From assembly GCA_047967505.1 (NCBI GenBank), contig CM106538.1: 64,000 nucleotides of DNA; one strand, written 5' to 3'. Made by a program: the position numbers and the translations under genes. Below the pieces are notes generated by a model, which saw only the letters and a program-made list of their open reading frames with translations, was not told the DNA's origin and searched no databases. Origin of the DNA: Dipteris shenzhenensis. Its lineage: Eukaryota > Polypodiophyta > Polypodiopsida > Gleicheniales. This document shows positions 37,001-47,837 of this stretch, in pieces; position 1 is the first letter of the stretch, and the number at the start of each line of letters is the position of its first letter.

Positions 37001-38630
37001 CTTCTAGCATAGAGCACTAGATCGCCTCTAGCATGGAGTTATCCACATCACATAGTTGATGATACAGCAATCATAACTTCAGAGGAGATCCATGAGTGGA
37101 AAGAGAACCTTGTTCGATGATTGATTTCCTTAGGATATTTACCTGTTTACGATGCTAACTCAAGCCTTGGTCTTGAGAGATCAAAGGTGGATGTACCACA
37201 TGTCAGCATGAATCAATTTACTCTTTTTGATCATGCATATTTGTTGGTAAGCCCTTAGCACGAGGCACATTTGATGGAAAGCCCTCAGTATGAAGCACTC
37301 CCATTGACATTAGTAGATTCTAATTCTAGTGACGTATAGCCATCACAATCCTGTATGGATTCGACTCCATCTACTCTCACAGTAGATGCAGATACATAGT
37401 AGGAGTTCAGTTATGATCATGTAGTTATTCAGCAAGTAAGTCCTCAACATGAGACACACAAAATCTCTAGCAACATGTAGAGATACATGCCCCAGTGTAT
37501 TCAGTTCCTCTTCAGGTGATTTCATTCCATCATCCATCACTGATGATTTCACCTATCATAGGGAGCATATTACATCCTTGGACACCATTTGTATTAGTAG
37601 TATAGATCAGTAGATTAGTGTTCATGATACTCTAGCATTGGCTTAGTTGTATGACATTGTAACACCCTTGGATCCAGTTATCTCTAACTCTTTTGATCAG
37701 TAGATCATTCCTTAGCATGAGGATATTTATGCATCAGTGCAGTCCTAGCCCAGTGCAGTGGACATCATCAAGTTCAGCCCCATATCACAACCTAGGAAAT
37801 TGCACTATTTCAATATGCATTTATGGAAATTTTATTTAGTCCTTTTGATGAGTGGTTGCTGGATCCAAGACTACAAATCTATCCCATGCCAACAAATGTT
37901 TAGCCATGCACATAGCAAACGACCTCCATCTCATGACCGTTGAGCATACAGGTTGGACAGGTTTGTATACCTCATCATTTTTATGGGCCACTTCATCATT
38001 AGGGCAGTGTATCATACCTCTACCTTTGGACCCAATTCTTTTGTAGCCCCTCAATCACTCTATTCACATCGACTATGCAATTTGCTTCGATCGTGCATCA
38101 TTTGAAAGAGATTAAAGTTCTATTACATCATACCTCCGACATTGCTATTAATTCTTTTGGGTTGGTGATACTTTTGTATGTCACAACCTACCGGATCACA
38201 TCTTTATAGCTACATCGACTAGCTTCACTTTTGGATGCCTTTTTACAAGCAACTGCATAGTCCACGATGAGTTATGACATGCCATACATGCGGTTATCTA
38301 CACACTCATCTTTTGATTGACTAGTATTTGATCCACGTGGACTTTACTTTCTGCATATTTCCTTCCTCTTCTCTTTGTCCTATCTTCTAGGTTTTATTCC
38401 CAGAGGCGAAGGATGACCCACAACTTAAGAGGAGGAAAGGCATGTTATGTATAATAATCTTGTAAGTTGTACTCATTGCACATGTTTTTGCTACGTTGTC
38501 ACTGTGCTCACACATGCACATACTACTTTGATTCTTTTCAATTTTGGATGCTATCATATGCACCAAATGAAATCCACAAAAAGGTCTTGTACATGCACCC
38601 ACTACTTACCAAGTGCAATTTAAGAGGGGG
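34027..38630 (+). mobile_element. Internal region of LARD-like copy L1 (non-coding)
   Basis: About 4.6 kb between primer-binding site and polypurine tract (38,624-38,630, aagagggg-type) carries no gag or pol motif on either strand. The sequence is nevertheless conserved with L2 over its whole length and with a third copy at 58,890-62,240. Landmarks are an early 'tgagtgaggcaccctct' block, a CAA/CTC-rich part, a part dense in 'ccacatcatc' (35,560-36,050), the 'ccataacttttgatctagaa' block (36,091), and a later 'gatcagtagatcattcct' block. A ~50-bp tandem duplication lies at 36,325-36,410. Length and lack of coding capacity fit a large retrotransposon derivative. Confidence 0.75.
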
Positions 38631-38735
38631 TGTAAACCCTAACCCTAACCCTAACCCTAAGGGGTTCTCATGTATATATTCCTGTTTAAGGTGTGCACTC
38701 CTCTCTCTCTCTCTTTCTCACTCCACACTTGATCA
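38631..38735 (+). repeat. Shared middle LTR of family L
   Basis: It begins TGTAAACCC directly after the L1 polypurine tract and ends GATCA before the L2 primer-binding site, so it serves both as 3' LTR of L1 and 5' LTR of L2. It holds a telomere-like array at 38,634-38,660 and then 'catgtatatattc'. It is shorter than the right-hand LTR and appears internally deleted. Confidence 0.7.
38634..38660 (+). promoter_or_regulatory. Telomere-like CCCTAA array beside a TATA-like sequence
   Basis: Four CCCTAA hexamers lie 14 bp upstream of 'gtatatattc'. AAACCCTA is a known plant promoter element (telo-box), so a role in LTR transcription is possible. That role is inference. Confidence 0.5.
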
Positions 38736-38747
38736 TGGTATCAAAGC
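38736..38747 (+). promoter_or_regulatory. Primer-binding site of L2
   Basis: TGGTATCAAAGC, same as in L1, followed by the conserved 'acgtgctcccaagccc'. Confidence 0.8.
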
Positions 38748-40744
38748 ACAACGTGCTCCCAAGCCCTTGCATCTTGTCAGGGCACTAAGTCCTCCTTGAG
38801 TGAGGCACCCTCTATCTTCGAGAGTGAGGTTCATCCTTAGTGAGAGAGTTTTCATGAGAGAAAGCACAAGCCCTTGCTCCATCAAGGCAACAAAACCTCG
38901 TTTGTGAGGTATCTTCTTCTCTTTGAGAGTTCATCTTATAGAGCTCTTCTCCATCTTTGATTTGAGACACAATGCTCATGATTGATATTTATGGACCTTC
39001 ATGTATCTTCATTTTAGTGTTGCTATTCATTCTCAAGGTTCACTTCAATGTTCTTTGTAAGGCTTCTTAAGAGACAAACGGTCTAAACACTCCTTAAAGC
39101 CTCTCTAGCATTGCCTTTGGCCACCATTGACCTCTTGCAAAACCACTCAGCTTCTACAACACAAAGCTTTGAAGCAAAGCAGAGGAGCAGCTAAGCAAAG
39201 CCCCATCTATGACACAAAGGCTTCCCAGCTACCCTATCTACCACAAATTTAGCCACCTCGTATGCTATAGCTAGCAAGCACCATCTCCATCGAGCTCACT
39301 CCATCTCCAACATGACAACAGTATGCAAGGTGACTCAACCAAACTGGCCTCTTGCAATAAGCTCCTACAAAGTGGCAACCAACGCTATCAATGCCTTGCT
39401 TCAAAGCTCCTAAATCCATGTCCGTCATCGACTTATGCACTTAGACGACCATCTCTAACTTCTACAGTGCCGTCAAACGACTACTTGACCATCTCTGAGT
39501 GCTCAGCCCGCTAAGTTAAGGTGCCAGATGCCCATGCAATGCAACTATAGCATCAATGAAGCACATGGGCAGCAAAGGCAGTCAAACGATTAGCTCCACA
39601 CCTTGCATGCTAATGATGCCTTCAAACTCTTCAAACAATGCTCCATTGCTAAGCCCACATGACAATGCTCCAACACCCTGCTTTGATCACTAGCAGCTGC
39701 AACAACACAGCAATGCAACGTAGTTTAAATATGTAATGAGGTCAATAACAAGCCTCTAGCAAACCCTACCACTAAGAGTGACAAAGTGATGCAAGCGCTC
39801 AACAACATCCACTCTCACACGAGAGACATCAACTCCCACAATGCATGCACCTGGACTCCAAACAATACTCTACAATAGCTAGCAACTCCCATGAACCAAA
39901 CAGCTTTAATAGCCAAACTTTAGCAAAAGCAATGACATGGAAAAAGCAACTCACACAATCTTAAGCAAGCAACCCAAAAGGCTCAACAATAAGGTTGCAA
40001 CAATGAAGGTAGTAGAGCCTTCAACCAACCGACCACAACATCCAACCACAAACAACTAAGCGACCACAATTAAGTGCCTAATACAATAGACGATGCCTCA
40101 GCCCACTGGGACAACACTAGTGGCTCCATAGATGAGCTAGCACATGCAACTCTCTTAGCTAGAAATGCCTCTAGCAAACATTACTTGACACAATGCTTCA
40201 ATGCGAAATCATGACTTGGCTACAATGCTCATAGACGCTCTAGATAATTCACACACTACTGACAAAGTCATTTGAAGATTTTGATGAATCTTTCCTAGAT
40301 TTCAGTGCATTATCTCCTCACAATGGAGTGACATATGGCAGATCTCTAGCAAGTGCCACATCATCCAACCTATCCACATAGCCAAGGCTGGTGAAGAGGG
40401 AGCCATGTGGCATCCTATCCTTTGTCACATCAATAAAATTAGCCTACTACCACATGACCATCAATGTCACATCACCTGCTACATCACAACACCACGTCAA
40501 CAACCCACCTCAGCTACTACCACATCACCATTGGCCACAATGCCACCTCATCAAGCACCACATCATCCTACCATGTCACTTGTGCCATGTTAGCACCTAG
40601 CTTGCCACATCATCATGACATGTGGTAGTGCCACATCAGTAGTACATGTGGCCAATCCACCTTAATTGCTCTAATCAATAGCCATGTGTCAGCCTACCAC
40701 ATCAGTAGGGGACACCTGAACGATGCCATGCCAACATGCCAAGT

Positions 40745-40925
40745 CATCAATGCCACCTAAACATTGAGTGACACATAGGCACACTCTTTGTAATCAACAT
40801 GTGACCCACAGTTCTACATCACTCCATGACAGTTCTACATCACTCCATCAATGCCACCTAAACATTGAGTGACACATAGGCACACTCTTTGTAGTCAACA
40901 TGTGACCCACAGTTCTACATCATCA
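40745..40925. repeat. 101-bp tandem duplication in L2
   Basis: The segment starting 'catcaatgccacctaaacat' is repeated at a 101-bp offset with only one or two differences. L1 has a single copy. Confidence 0.85.
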
Positions 40926-42080
40926 TTTCCTCCTCTTCCTTGGACAAAGTTTGGCACATATTTCAAATGGCCATAACTTTTGATCTAGAAGGAATTTTGA
41001 GGTGATTCAAAAAGAAAAAATGATAAACAGATCATGCTCTAGGTAGTGAGGACTTAGATATTCTTTTAAACTTCTATATAGGTCAGAAGAATTCAATCCT
41101 CATCATCAAAACCACTTCTTGATCCACTACAATGTACCTAGCACATAAAATGAAGCAAGATATTTGCTGCATTTTATGCTTCGACCTGTAGTCTAGATCT
41201 AGACTAGCATAGCCATAGTGGATATTAACTCCACCAAGACAAGTAATCCATTGTCATATCTCCCCATGTCATCACTTTATTACAAGCTTGATCCTTGGCA
41301 CACAATTGTTCCTACACATATCCATTAGCCTTGTACAACCTCTTGGTTACTCCTAACACACATTTGTCATCATCACTTTATTACAAGATTGACCCTTGGT
41401 GCACAGGTTTTCTTCCATCACATTACTTGGACCAAAGATTGATAGGTATAGCATAAGCCCCTAGTGGTGGTAGCTTGAGCATAAGACCCCAATGGTAGCT
41501 CTCATAGTGTTCTCATGGGTAGACACACTCATCGTTATATGGTTAAGCCTCTAGCATGGAGCACCAGATTGCTGCCAGCGTCGTGGAGTTATCCACATCA
41601 CATAGTTAATGATACATGTCATGACTCTTGATGAGATCCATAAGTGGAAAGAGAACCTACTTCGATGATTCATTGCCACAGGGTATGTACCGGTTACGAT
41701 GCTAACTTGAGCCTCATTGGTCTTGAGAGATCAAACGTGGATGTCCCACATGTTACCATGGATCAGTCTACTCTTTCTGATCATGCACATTTGTTGGTAA
41801 GCCCTTAGCACAACTGACATTTGACGTTAAGCCCTCAACACAAGGCACTCCCATTGATATTAGTATAGTCTAATTCTAGTGATGCATGGCCATCACATTC
41901 TCACATGGATCTGACTCCATCTATTATCACACGAGATGCAGATACACATTAGGAGTTCAGTTATCATCATGTAGTTATACAGATACATGAGATGTAGATA
42001 CACAGTAGGAGTTCACAGTTATGATCATGTAGTTATCAGTAGATAAGTCCTCAATATGAGGCACACAAAATCTCTAGCAG

Positions 42081-42341
42081 TGATAGTTCCAAATGGATCA
42101 GTGATCCTCTGGAAGCTGCCTCCTTTTAGGAACCTACTATAGAAATAGGTCCCCTCTCCCATCTAGATCACTGCATATAATATGACGCTCCTAGTGATCT
42201 GCCATGCTCATCCAGTATCGAGTAATTCCACATGGCTAGCTACCTGACTATCTCTTCTCGAGAGGAGGGTGGAACTCTCCGAAGAGTGTTTCTGAAGCTA
42301 CCCCAAGCTTTCAGAATGGTAGCCCCATTAGAGGGGAAGAG
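42081..42341. mobile_element. ~260-bp insertion of unknown type inside L2
   Basis: Both L1 (near 37,460) and the third copy (near 61,990) run directly from 'tctctagcag-catg' to 'gagatct(a)'. L2 instead carries about 260 extra bases starting 'tgatagttccaaatggatca'. The insert is GC-richer than its surroundings and contains a short inverted motif (ctcttctcgagagg). No LTR, clear terminal inverted repeat, poly-A tail or ORF is visible. It could be a SINE-like or organellar fragment, but I cannot identify it. Confidence 0.6.
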
Positions 42342-43592
42342 GGAGATCTAAGCCCTAGTGCATTGATCTCATCTTCACATGATTCCATTCCATCATCCAT
42401 CACTCATGCTTTCACCTATGATATGGAGCATATTACATCCTTGGACACAGTTTGTATTAGTAGTACAGATCAATAGACTAGTGTTCATGATTCTCTAGCA
42501 TCGGATGAGTCATAGCACCACCTCTTTTGATCAGTAGATCATTCCTCAGCATGAGGATATGTATGCATCAGTGCAATCCTACCCTAGTGTAGTGGACATC
42601 ATCGGGTCTAGCTCCATAACACAACCTAGGAAACCGCAGTGTTTCAACATGCACTTATGGAAATCATATACAGTCCTTATTTGATGAGTGGTTGAATCCA
42701 GGACTACAAATCTATCCCAACATCAATATTTGGCACCTCATATGTCTCAAAGATATCTTATGCTTTCTTAGTGATACTTTAGGCTTCTAGGCCTTTTCAC
42801 TGTCAGCTCCACCTTGAGTCTTTGACAGATACTACATCCCATGCCACCAGATGTTTAGCCATGCATATACAGAATGACCTTCATCTCATGATAAGAGCAT
42901 ACACCTTGAACAGCTTCCTATACCTCGTCATTTTTATGGGCCTCTTCATCATCACAAGTAGTGTATCATACATGTACCTTCGGCCCCAGTTCTTTTGTAG
43001 TCCCTGGATCACTTTGTTCACATCAACTATGCAGTCTTTTTTGACCTTGCATCATTTGATAGAGATTAAAGTTCTATTACATCATACCTCTGACATTGTT
43101 GTCAATTCTTTTGGGTTGGTGATTCTCTTGTATGTCACAACCTACCGGATCACATCTTTATAGCTACATCGACTAGATTCACATTTGGATGCCTTTTTAT
43201 AGAGCAACTGCATAGTCCACGATGACTTATGACATGTTCAGCACACATCCATACATGCAGTTATCTACGCACTAATCTTTTGATTGACTAGTCTTTGATC
43301 CAGGTGGACTGTACTTTTTGCATATTCCTTCCTCTTCTCTTTATCCTATCTTCTAGGTTTTATTCCCAAAGGTGAAGGATGATCCCCAATAAGAGGGGAA
43401 AATGCACATTATGTACAAGATCTTGTAAGTTGTACTCATTGTACATACTTCTGCTACGTAGTCACTGTGCTCATACATGCACATACTACTCTGATCTTTT
43501 CAATTTTGGATGCTATCATATGCACCAAATGAAATCCACAAAAAGGTCTTGTACATGCACCCTCTACTTATCTAGTGCAATTTAAGAGGGGG

Positions 43593-43749
43593 TGTTGAGG
43601 ATGGTCTAAATTGCCCTAACCCTAACCCTAACCCTAACCCTAGCCCTAACCCTAAGGGGTTCTCATGTATATATTCATGTTTATGTTTAGCACAACATAG
43701 TGTATAGGTAGTCATCTCAGGTGCACTCCTCTCTCTCTATCTCTATCTC

Positions 43750-43784
<35 letters not shown>

Positions 43785-43870
43785 AGGTAAATACATACAT
43801 GCATGCATGCATGCATACATACATACATACATACATAAATATTCAAGCCTCAAGAAGCATTAATCAAGCA
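43593..43870 (+). repeat. Right LTR of family L
   Basis: It begins TGTTGAGGATGG after the L2 polypurine tract. It carries seven hexamers of CCCTAA type (one CCCTAG) at 43,614-43,655, then 'tcatgtatatattc' and 'gtgcactcctctctc'. It then expands into (GT)n at 43,754-43,780 and (CATA/CATG)n at 43,791-43,836. The right end is not certain because of the microsatellites. Confidence 0.6.
43614..43655 (+). promoter_or_regulatory. Telomere-like array, seven hexamers, in an LTR
   Basis: 42 bp made of CCCTAA x4, CCCTAG, CCCTAA x2, followed within ~15 bp by a TATA-like sequence. The repeat is a hexamer (TTAGGG type), not the seven-base unit typical of many plant telomeres. Confidence 0.7.
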
Positions 43871-45590
43871 CCATACCTAACTTTGGCCTTACCCTCATTC
43901 CATAGACTTGTCAACATAAGGCCAAAATTTTCATTCTTAAGAATATGTGGAAAGGCCTTACGTTTGGCCCACTTATGGCAAAAAAATTTCTTTCTAAAGA
44001 ATAGGTGGAGTGAAATTGTGTTTGAGAAATACAAATCAATGCTCAAGTTTGGACATAAATAAAGGTATCCTTTTGAAGATATTGGAACACATGAGAGAAA
44101 TAACATTAAAGATACATAAATTTTTAGACTTAATATTAAAGACAAATGACCATAATGGATGAAATTCTGTTATTAAAAACTTTTGCTAAATGTGGCTGCC
44201 TGATATGAATAATCCCAAAACTGTAAAAAGAAAATAGCCATCAAGAAGATTGATATTTCCAATATGGTCCAAACTAATTACATGAATGCACATCTTTTTT
44301 AGCAACCTAGTGCTTTCCTAACCAGCTTCTAGTTGCTAACCACCCTTTGTGCTTTTGAGGTGCTTATGGAGGTGGTGAAGTTCACATGAAGGGAGAGAGA
44401 CTAGAGGGAGAGTAGGGAGAGCTTGAAGCTATTAGGGGAATAATGAGTAGGGAGGCAAGGGTGGTGAGATAGCTAGGAAGAGAGTAGAGAAAGTACAAAG
44501 AGGGAGAGAATCATAAGCACAAAGAGTAGAGAAAGTACAACGAGGGAGATAGATTAGAGGTCACAGTGATGAGCTTTAAGTAGAACAAGGGAGAGGGGGT
44601 CCTAATTACCATTGTGCAAAGGGAAAGCAAGAGAGATTAGAGGTGGTGATGAGATTTAAGGGCATTAGGGATAGATATCAAGACTACAATTGCATCATCT
44701 TTCATGAAAATGAAATGCTTGAGGAAATTTAGTTCTAAGTTAGTTTAGCATATGGAGGGGGAAAGATTATGTAGGAGGCCATAGCTTGGACCGTGGGTGA
44801 ACCCATCTATATCCATCTACATTAGGTCCCTAACTCATCAAAGATGGATCATGCTACTCATATTTGTAATTACGAAATGTTTCTAGCAGTTTAAGAGTGG
44901 AATTTGTTACTATTGGTTTTAATTTAGACAGTAAAAAAGTAACTAGAAAGGAAATAATAGATAAGAATTAGATTGGGTTATTTTTTTCTAATAGATAAAT
45001 CTTGGAGTATAACATGTGTATACTTTGTGAATAATCATGCATGCAAAATTAATAGGCATGCGTATGGGATATACACTCGATATACATAAACTATGAATTA
45101 TTGGTAGATAAACCTTATACAGTATAATATGTCTACATTTTATGAATACCCATTGTGAGGCCCCAGCTCATTGCACTATATTTTTTATTCATATTTTGAG
45201 TTTAAATTTTTGATACATTTGTCATCAAAAAATATATAATAACCAATTTTGAAAGGAAAACATGTATGGGAAGATGATTTTTTTTGGGAAAAGTATGTAT
45301 AAGAGACTTGTAGACTTTTCACCATGTTACAAATTTGATACTTTGTAATTTACATGATTCAAACATTTGGATGGGGAAATAATGGCCCAAAGATAAGTAA
45401 AGGCATGCACAATTTTAAAATGCACTTTTGAGGCCTAAGGTGCTAGATTTTGATAGAAAGTAATGAAGAACAAAGTTGTAGGGAATCAAAATATGGTTAA
45501 ATGTCATACTATTAATTATTTTTAGATTCTACACCAACCAGGAGATATGGGACTCTGAACATGGTTATTTTATTCCACATTTTTAAAAAA
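43871..45590. other. Unassigned intergenic DNA
   Basis: No gene is recognised. 44,380-44,660 is purine-rich ('gagagggagag', 'agtagagaaagtacaa' repeated twice). Decayed upstream gag of the copia element that follows may lie in the right part, but I see no motif before about 45,600. Confidence 0.4.
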
Positions 45591-45599
45591 CTCTTCTTA

Positions 45600-47836
45600 T
45601 TTCTAAAGAGCAGAGAAATGGTGGTGCATCTTCTTCAGGAGGAACTTCAAAAGAAGCTATCTTGTACTCAAATGCTAGAAGAGGTAGAGTAGGCCGATTT
45701 GGAGGCCATGGTAGAAATCAAAATATGCAGCAAATTGAAGAAAACGAATCCTATGGAGGAGGATGTGGTAACTTTAAAGGCAGGGGGAGCCAAAGAGGTT
45801 GTGGTGGATGGCAGAGAGGCCAAAATGCAAACAGTAACGTTGAATGCTACTACTGTGGTAAAATGGGTCATATGGTTAAAGACTACTATAAAAAGCAGAA
45901 TGACATCATGACTAGAAAATTGCAGCAAGGCAATTATGCATCCTCTAGTAGACAGGGTGATGACAGAAATGAGCATCTATTTATGGTGCAGCACATGACC
46001 AATTCTATGACAAGTGTAGAAGAAAGCAATGATGTGTGGTATGTTGACTCAAGTGCATCAAACCACATGACAGGTCATGTAGAATGGATGCAAGATGCGA
46101 GGAAAATGGAAAGACCAGGATTTGTGGATACTGGTGATGATACTACACATCATATTGTGCAGATTGGAAAAAATCCTTTGTCTATGGAGGATGGAAAAAA
46201 TAAATAACTATATGATGTATTTCATGAACCGAATATCACCAAGAACCTAGTTTCTATTGGTCAAATGGTTGAGCAGGGCTTGTAGGTCAGATGTAATCCT
46301 CACGGATTCTTTGTTGAGGATATGAAAAATAAAGGTCGCTTGAGAGCAAAAGGGAAGAAGAAGGGTAGGATGTTTACATTAGATGCAGACATGCCTGAAT
46401 TGAGTGCAACAATGTTTGCACATGGGATCGGTGTAGTTCCAGATATTGATATCTGGCATAAACGCATTGGTCATGTTAATGTACAGTGACTTAAATTAAT
46501 GCAGGCCCAAAATATTATTGCAGGATTGCCTAAGTTCAAGGATGCAGAAATGCATAAGTGAAGCCTGTCAATTTGGAAAACAAGCAAGGAAACCATTTCC
46601 TACACATGTTCAAGAGAGTAAGAGGCCATTGGAATTAATCCACTCTGATGTGTGGACTACTACAGCTGCATCTATTGGAGGCTATCATTATTTTGTCACT
46701 TTTATTGATGACTACAGCAGAAAAGTTTGGGTGTATTTTATGAAAAAGAAAAGTGAAGTGTTTGGGCATTTCAAAGCTTTTAAAGCTATGGTTGAAAAAG
46801 AAACATGCCTACAAATAAAATGCCTAAGGTCAGAAAGGACTTGCAGGAAGGAAAAATAGGCATATTGGAGAGGTATCTCGTGCCATACTCAACGAAAAAT
46901 ACTTGCCATATTATTATTGGGCTAAAGCAGTTGTTGCAGCAGTCTACATAATCAACAGGACTCCCACTACAACAATACATGGCATGATGCCAGAGGAGAG
47001 GTATATTGGTAGGAAACCAGATATTTCTCATTTGAAAGTTTTTGGTTGCATTGCCTATGTTCATGTGCCAGATGAGTTGAGATCCAAGTTGGATCCAAAA
47101 AGCTGAGGAGTGCATCTTTATTGGTTATTCTTTGTAGCAAAAGGGGTATAGATGCTATAACCCTTCTACTCATAAGTTTACAGTGAGTAGAGATGTTGTT
47201 TTTGATGAGATGAGCAGCTCATATAAACTAGTAAATGTGATTGATGATGGAGATGCACAAAATGGTCATGTTGCATAGAATTTACAGCAGTAATCACAAA
47301 ATATTAGTGGACCTATAGTGTCCTCTAGCAGTGGTTCACATACTTTGCCATGGACAGGTAGATTGAGATCAGGAGAATCTTTTCAAAGCAATGTAGATAG
47401 TGGTATGCAAGTATCACAAAAAGGAAAAGAGAAAGTAGATCAGCCCATGGTTGATGTGAATGCAGGTCACTCTTATGTGGATGGTGAATCCAATGGCTTA
47501 GAACAAAGCCTTGATGATGAGTTGGGTATTCCTTCTATTGTTACACCTAGAGTAAGGAAGACAAGGGATGTTTTGAGAGCACCTGGTAGTGAGCCTATTT
47601 TGCACAGCTCTACCAAAGCTAGGTATCCTATGGATAGGCTGAAATATGATGGATTTACAACCATTCACTATGCCTATATGGTCAAAGTGATACATGAACC
47701 AGAACACACTTCTTTTGAGCAAGCCATGGGAAAAGAAAAATGGGAGAAAGCCATGGATGAAGTAATGAATGCCTTGGAAGCAAATGCTACATGGGAATTG
47801 GTGCCTTTGCCTAAAGACAAGAATGCAATTGGAGGA
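45600..47836 (+). pseudogene. Ty1/copia gag-protease-integrase-RT fragment
   Basis: In order: a glycine/arginine-rich gag tail and CCHC zinc knuckle (CYYCGKMGHMVKDYY, last Cys lost, about 45,846-45,890); the protease region with the active site altered to DSSASNHMTG (46,050-46,075); the GAG-pre-integrase motif DIWHKRIGHVN (46,450-46,480); integrase start (SDVWTTTA, FIDDYSRKVWVYF, 46,640-46,740); a gap; then integrase end (NRTPTTTIHGMMPEERYIGR and KVFGCIAYVHVPDELRSKLD). The RT entry block (KWEKAMDEVMNALEANATWE) ends at about 47,836, where gypsy sequence begins. About 100 residues of the integrase core, including the second Asp and the Glu, are missing at ~46,850. Stops and frameshifts also occur, so it is inactive. 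Confidence 0.9.
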
Positions 47837-47837
47837 T

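Larger units (their letters stand above)
38748..43592 (+). mobile_element. Internal region of LARD-like copy L2 (non-coding)
   Basis: This is a second full internal region collinear with L1 and likewise without coding motifs. Differences from L1 include a ~101-bp tandem duplication (40,745-40,925), a ~260-bp insertion (42,081-42,341), a duplicated 'agatacacagtaggagttca' segment near 41,940-42,020, and loss of a block near 41,270. The polypurine tract 'taagagggg' precedes the right LTR. Confidence 0.75.

Noticed and set aside
43614-43655. True or interstitial telomere
   Set aside because: The array is only 42 bp and sits at a fixed place inside an LTR, with a similar array in the neighbouring LTR copy.
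45668-45976. Minus-strand 102-residue ORF
   Set aside because: Antisense shadow of the copia gag zinc-knuckle region.
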